From the NCBI GenBank assembly GCA_012837335.1, contig DURM01000089.1, positions 1-64,000 of the forward strand: a stretch of DNA of 64,000 nucleotides, written 5' to 3'. Position 1 is the first letter of the stretch. Each line of letters starts with the position of its first letter. Below, piece by piece: positions 61,022 through 64,000 of this stretch. The notes beneath the pieces were generated by a model. That model saw only the letters and a program-made list of their open reading frames with translations, was not told the DNA's origin and made no database searches. Source of the stretch: Bacillota bacterium (GTDB lineage Bacteria > Bacillota > Limnochordia > Darwinibacteriales > DTU012). The position numbers and the translations under genes were made by a program.

Positions 61022-62725
61022 ATGGGGACCTTAATTCACCGCAAGCCTAGGGTTGCATATTTCTGCATGGAATTTGGCTTGGATGAAACTTTTCCTATAT
61101 ATTCCGGTGGACTGGGTATTTTGGCGGGAGATTTATTGAAGTCTGCCAAAGACTTGGGTCTGCCCATGGTGGGTGTGGGAATCTTATGGGACGAAGGGTA
61201 TACAGATCAGTTTATCGATAAAGACAACAATCCCTATGACTGTGCCCAAGAGTATTCGCGTGAACACTTGGAAGATACCGGTGTGACTGTGAAGATCCTG
61301 GTGCGGGGCGAAGAGGTTGTCTGCAAAGTATGGAAGACCGAAAAATTTGGCAATGTTCCTTTGTTTTTACTGGACGCTAATACCCCGGACAGCAGCCATG
61401 GATGGATGACCCGCCAGCTTTACTATGGCGACGGTCAGGATCGGGTAGCGGCAGAGATGATCCTCGGAATTGGCGGAGTAAGAGCGCTGAGGGCGCTGGA
61501 TATAGATATTGATATTTATCACTTGAATGAAGGACACGCTGCATTTAGCGGTTTTGAGCTCATCCGCGAAAATATAGAGCGGGGAATGAGTTTTGAAGAT
61601 GCCTGGGAAGCGGCGCGGCAGCAGATTGTGTTTACCACTCACACTCCGGTTATGGCAGGAAATGAGGAGCATTCCCATCAGCTGCTGCAGTTTATGGGAG
61701 CCTATAACGGCTTAAACTACGATCAGGCTGCTCAGCTTGGCGGAGACCCTTTTAATATGACTGTGGCAGGTCTGCGCTTAAGCTATATTGCCAATGGCGT
61801 ATCTCAGCTTCACGGCATGACAGCGCGTTCTATGTGGAGGGGCAACATGGGTGCTTCGCCCATTATTGCAGTAACTAACGGAGTACATCAAAGAAGCTGG
61901 CAGCATCCGCAGATCTGGCAGATATTTCAGACCCAGGGCAATGTGTGGCGTCCGCATATGACAGCCAAGCGGCAGCTGATCAAGTTCATTGAAGATAAAA
62001 CCGGGATCCGGTTAGAACAGGATAACTTGATTATCGGGTTCGCCCGCAGATTTGCTGCGTATAAGCGGAGTGGGTTGATTTTCCATAATCCTGAAATAAT
62101 TGAACCTCTGCTGAAGGAGCGCATAGTCCAGCTGGTATTTGCCGGGAAAGCCCATCCCCTGGATGATGTGGGGAAGCAGGTGATCAGAAATCTGATGCAC
62201 TACGTGAAGCGCTTCCCCGAGAGTGTAGTTTTCCTCGAAAACTATAATATGGCTGTAGGACGACTGCTGACCTCCGGTTGTGATGTCTGGTTAAACAATC
62301 CTCAGCGTCCTTTGGAAGCTTCCGGAACTTCAGGAATGAAGGCGGCCTTAAATGGTGTGCTGAATCTGAGCACTCTTGATGGCTGGTGGCCGGAAGGATG
62401 CGTCCACGGCGAAAATGGCTGGCAGATCAGTGGGGGCTACGAGGGACCGGAGCAGACTCAGGTTGATGCCGCCAATCTATACGATGTGCTGCTAAATGAG
62501 GTTATTCCAACCTATTATGAGAACCGCAAGCGGTGGGTTGAGATGATGAATAACAGTATTGCTATGGCGGTGAACCGGTTTACTACTGACCGAACACTGA
62601 CCGAGTATTATAATCTCTTGTACCAGCCGGCGGTGAGTTTAAGAGACATAAAGCGGCAGATAATGAGTGTAGAAGCGATTCAGTCAGTTGAGTCCCACGA
62701 TTCGCTTCAAACTGTAAATGTATAG
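61022..62725 (+). CDS. glgP: Alpha-glucan (glycogen/maltodextrin) phosphorylase, short GT35 form
   Basis: 567-aa PLP enzyme that releases glucose-1-phosphate from alpha-glucan. EFGLDETFPIYSGGLGILAGD at the N-terminus and the PLP region EASGTSGMKAALNG with NLSTLDGWWPEG identify the short Thermotoga/archaeal-type alpha-glucan phosphorylase. I chose ATG 61022, 9 nt after AAAAGGAG; GTG 61013 is too close to the site. It ends the glucan operon: synthesis, branching and phosphorolysis are encoded together. Confidence 0.93.
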   Translation: MGTLIHRKPRVAYFCMEFGLDETFPIYSGGLGILAGDLLKSAKDLGLPMVGVGILWDEGYTDQFIDKDNNPYDCAQEYSREHLEDTGVTVKILVRGEEVVCKVWKTEKFGNVPLFLLDANTPDSSHGWMTRQLYYGDGQDRVAAEMILGIGGVRALRALDIDIDIYHLNEGHAAFSGFELIRENIERGMSFEDAWEAARQQIVFTTHTPVMAGNEEHSHQLLQFMGAYNGLNYDQAAQLGGDPFNMTVAGLRLSYIANGVSQLHGMTARSMWRGNMGASPIIAVTNGVHQRSWQHPQIWQIFQTQGNVWRPHMTAKRQLIKFIEDKTGIRLEQDNLIIGFARRFAAYKRSGLIFHNPEIIEPLLKERIVQLVFAGKAHPLDDVGKQVIRNLMHYVKRFPESVVFLENYNMAVGRLLTSGCDVWLNNPQRPLEASGTSGMKAALNGVLNLSTLDGWWPEGCVHGENGWQISGGYEGPEQTQVDAANLYDVLLNEVIPTYYENRKRWVEMMNNSIAMAVNRFTTDRTLTEYYNLLYQPAVSLRDIKRQIMSVEAIQSVESHDSLQTVNV

Positions 62726-62731
62726 GACTCC

Positions 62732-62758
62732 AAGGCATCTGGCGACAGGTGCCTTTTA
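62732..62758 (+). terminator. Probable terminator of the glucan operon
   Basis: AAGGCATC/GGTGCCTT (one G-T pair) has an 8-nt loop and is followed by TTAAAAT. Confidence 0.6.
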
Positions 62759-62776
62759 AAATAAAAGGAATTTACC

Positions 62777-62804
62777 CACCTGCGTAGAAACCCCCCTACA
62801 GGTG
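62777..62804 (+). promoter_or_regulatory. Hairpin enclosing the ribosome-binding site of the next gene
   Basis: CACCT/AGGTG with an inner GTAG/CTAC helix and C-rich loop. The right arm AGGTG is the Shine-Dalgarno for ATG 62812, so the fold would block translation. Confidence 0.5.
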
Positions 62805-62811
62805 ATGCTGC

Positions 62812-63288
62812 ATGAATAAATTAGAATTCTATCAAGAGCTGAATCGAAGTTTAACCGCATTGATCGCAGGTGAACCGGACGCCATTGCTAATTTGGCAAA
62901 TGCCAGTGCACTTGTGTATGAGAGGTTAGCAAAAATCAACTGGGCTGGTTTTTATTTGATGAAAGGCGGAGAATTGGTGCTGGGTCCATTTCAAGGTAAA
63001 CCAGCCTGCATCCGGATTGCCCTGGGGACAGGCGTGTGTGGAACCGCGGCTGCTCAAAAGCAGACAATCCTGGTTCCGGACGTCCATCAATTCCCGGGAC
63101 ATATCGTCTGTGATCCCGCTTCCCAATCGGAAATCGTCGTTCCGATTATCTCTGGGGGCAGGGTAAGGGGAGTTTTGGACATCGACAGCCCAATAATAAA
63201 CCGCTTCGATCAGTTGGATCAAAGCGGTCTTGAGCAGTTTGTGAAAATATTGGAATCCGAAATCGCTTGGCCGGATATCACAGATTAA
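62812..63288 (+). CDS. msrC: Free methionine-(R)-sulfoxide reductase (GAF domain)
   Basis: 158-aa cytoplasmic GAF-fold enzyme that reduces free methionine-R-sulfoxide. The three family cysteines are in GKPACIRI, GTGVCGTAA and HIVCDPAS; SEIVVPI and GVLDIDSP complete the pattern. The ATG at 62812 follows AGGTGATG, which can be hidden in the hairpin at 62777-62804. It converges with the phosphatase gene 8 nt away, without a visible terminator. Confidence 0.92.
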   Translation: MNKLEFYQELNRSLTALIAGEPDAIANLANASALVYERLAKINWAGFYLMKGGELVLGPFQGKPACIRIALGTGVCGTAAAQKQTILVPDVHQFPGHIVCDPASQSEIVVPIISGGRVRGVLDIDSPIINRFDQLDQSGLEQFVKILESEIAWPDITD

Positions 63289-63296
63289 TCGCTGGT

Positions 63297-64000
63297 TTAG
63301 TAAAAAGAGTCACTGCGAATAATGGACAGACCTAGATCGAAGACCTTGGCAAAGGCTTTATCTTTGCGTCTGGCATCGTTAATTTCCAGTTCGGCAGAGG
63401 ACTTCGCTCTGACCTTAATCAGGCATTTATCATCCAGGATTTCCGCGCTGATTCTGGTCACTGTACCGGTTTGACTCCGGTCAAGGGAATGGGCAATCTG
63501 GAGGAATAGGGCCAGCTTTTTGATTAAATCAAGGTCTTCCGGAGTGAGAGGACCGTTGGTGATATAATCCTCGATGTTTGCCAAGAACAGGTCGTCGTGG
63601 GATGCGGCAACATAAGCGGCGATCACTCTTTCTCGATGGGTTAATCCATGAACCGGTGCGTTCAAAAGCATGTAAAGGGTATGTTTGTCCCGCCCTTCCA
63701 CATCGATTACACTGCCGATTTCATGAAGCAGGCTGCTGATCAGCAGTAATCTGCGTTCAAATCCGTTTAACTTATGGAGCGGATAGAGCTGATCGAATAG
63801 TGTTACAGCTAAGTTTGAGACTCTGCGCAGGTGTGTTTCTTCCAGCTTGTAATAGGTGATCAAATTGTCGATATGATGGGTGATAACGCTTAGGACGATT
63901 GGGTCCTTCGTATACCGATGGAGGTACTCGTACAGCAGTCCATCCCGAATGCTGGTTGTACTGATAATGATATCTTGACGGCCGCTCACTTCCATTAAGC
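63297..64000 (-). CDS. Ppx/GppA-type phosphatase C-terminal (HD) region, 5' truncated
   Basis: The frame stays open to the window edge, so the N-terminal ASKHA domain is outside. The junction sequence SGRQDIIISTTSIRDGLL is the typical end of the Ppx/GppA ASKHA domain. The HD part follows: SSLLHEIGSVIDVEGRDKH, AAYVAASHDD and LALFLQIAHSLDRSQ. Family members hydrolyse polyphosphate or pppGpp. It is not a standalone HD protein despite an in-frame ATG at 63995. Confidence 0.85.
   Translation of the reverse strand, partial: LMEVSGRQDIIISTTSIRDGLLYEYLHRYTKDPIVLSVITHHIDNLITYYKLEETHLRRVSNLAVTLFDQLYPLHKLNGFERRLLLISSLLHEIGSVIDVEGRDKHTLYMLLNAPVHGLTHRERVIAAYVAASHDDLFLANIEDYITNGPLTPEDLDLIKKLALFLQIAHSLDRSQTGTVTRISAEILDDKCLIKVRAKSSAELEINDARRKDKAFAKVFDLGLSIIRSDSFY

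Noticed and set aside
63297-63995. Standalone HD-domain protein starting at ATG 63995
   Set aside because: The frame is open to the window edge and the first residues match the end of a Ppx/GppA ASKHA domain, so the gene is truncated.
1-64000. CRISPR array, transposase, integrase or prophage
   Set aside because: Read for regularly spaced repeats, terminal inverted repeats and typical proteins; none was found.

Overview
The window reads as a chromosome segment of an anaerobic, endospore-forming, motile member of the Bacillota. Two tandem Tlp-like spore proteins (41476-41925) and an alpha/beta-type SASP (50489-50680) point to sporulation. A two-subunit 2-oxoacid:ferredoxin oxidoreductase (38857-41414) points to anaerobic metabolism, and two chemoreceptors (45704-49289) to taxis. 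Genes are dense, mostly on the + strand, with strong Shine-Dalgarno sites, frequent 4-11 nt overlaps and many intrinsic terminators. I could not fix the genus. The overall style is that of deep Clostridia or Limnochordia-like lineages, which is inference only. No insertion sequence, prophage, CRISPR array or rRNA was seen.

Layout. 1-5680: sugar ABC importer of the ribose/rhamnose/AI-2 type (5'-truncated binding protein, double ATPase, two permeases) plus a PfkB-type kinase. 5767-8278: cytochrome c maturation heme-export genes ccmE-A-B-C-D, with the Cys (CxxxY) form of CcmE. 8316-10312: flavin reductase-like protein, 2H phosphoesterase, EamA permease. 10734-17973: five-gene peptide/oligosaccharide ABC importer whose binding protein has its two halves in swapped order. 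18089-20934: CofE-like ligase, small Zn-knuckle protein, glycerol-1-phosphate dehydrogenase. 21057-28495: HelD-like helicase, then two ABC exporters with zinc ribbons flanking a DUF1854 protein. 28499-32092: a manganese (yybP-ykoY) riboswitch with terminator upstream of a P-type Ca/Mn ATPase, then a DUF368 lipid-carrier translocase.

32211-35591: a HisH/HisF-like pair without any other his gene, followed by an HD hydrolase, an alpha/beta hydrolase and dCTP deaminase. 35620-36542 (minus): CBS-ACT protein with a structured leader, and an unrecognised 56-aa gene. 36644-38644: HTH-fused orphan N6-adenine methyltransferase. 38697-38726: three DnaA-box-like sites. 38857-41925: oxidoreductase and Tlp genes. 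42093-43973: DUF4914 P-loop protein. 44024-44099: tRNA-Arg(CCT). 44333-50398: DUF1349 protein, thiol peroxidase, two chemoreceptors, cNMP-binding/DUF2225 fusion. 50489-54801: SASP, Cys-rich protein, ABC-2 exporter, pseudouridine synthase, DUF523. 54954-62725: an alpha-glucan (glycogen-like) operon: GT4 synthase, nucleotidyltransferase/mutase-like fusion, DUF4912, GH57 branching enzyme, phosphorylase. 62812-64000: free-Met-sulfoxide reductase and the 3' part of a Ppx/GppA-type phosphatase.

The items most worth a second look are the apparently permuted binding protein, the HisFH-like amidotransferase cluster, the zinc-ribbon ABC/DUF1854 module, the CxxxY heme-export cluster, the DnaA-box cluster, and the degenerate mutase domain in the glucan operon.
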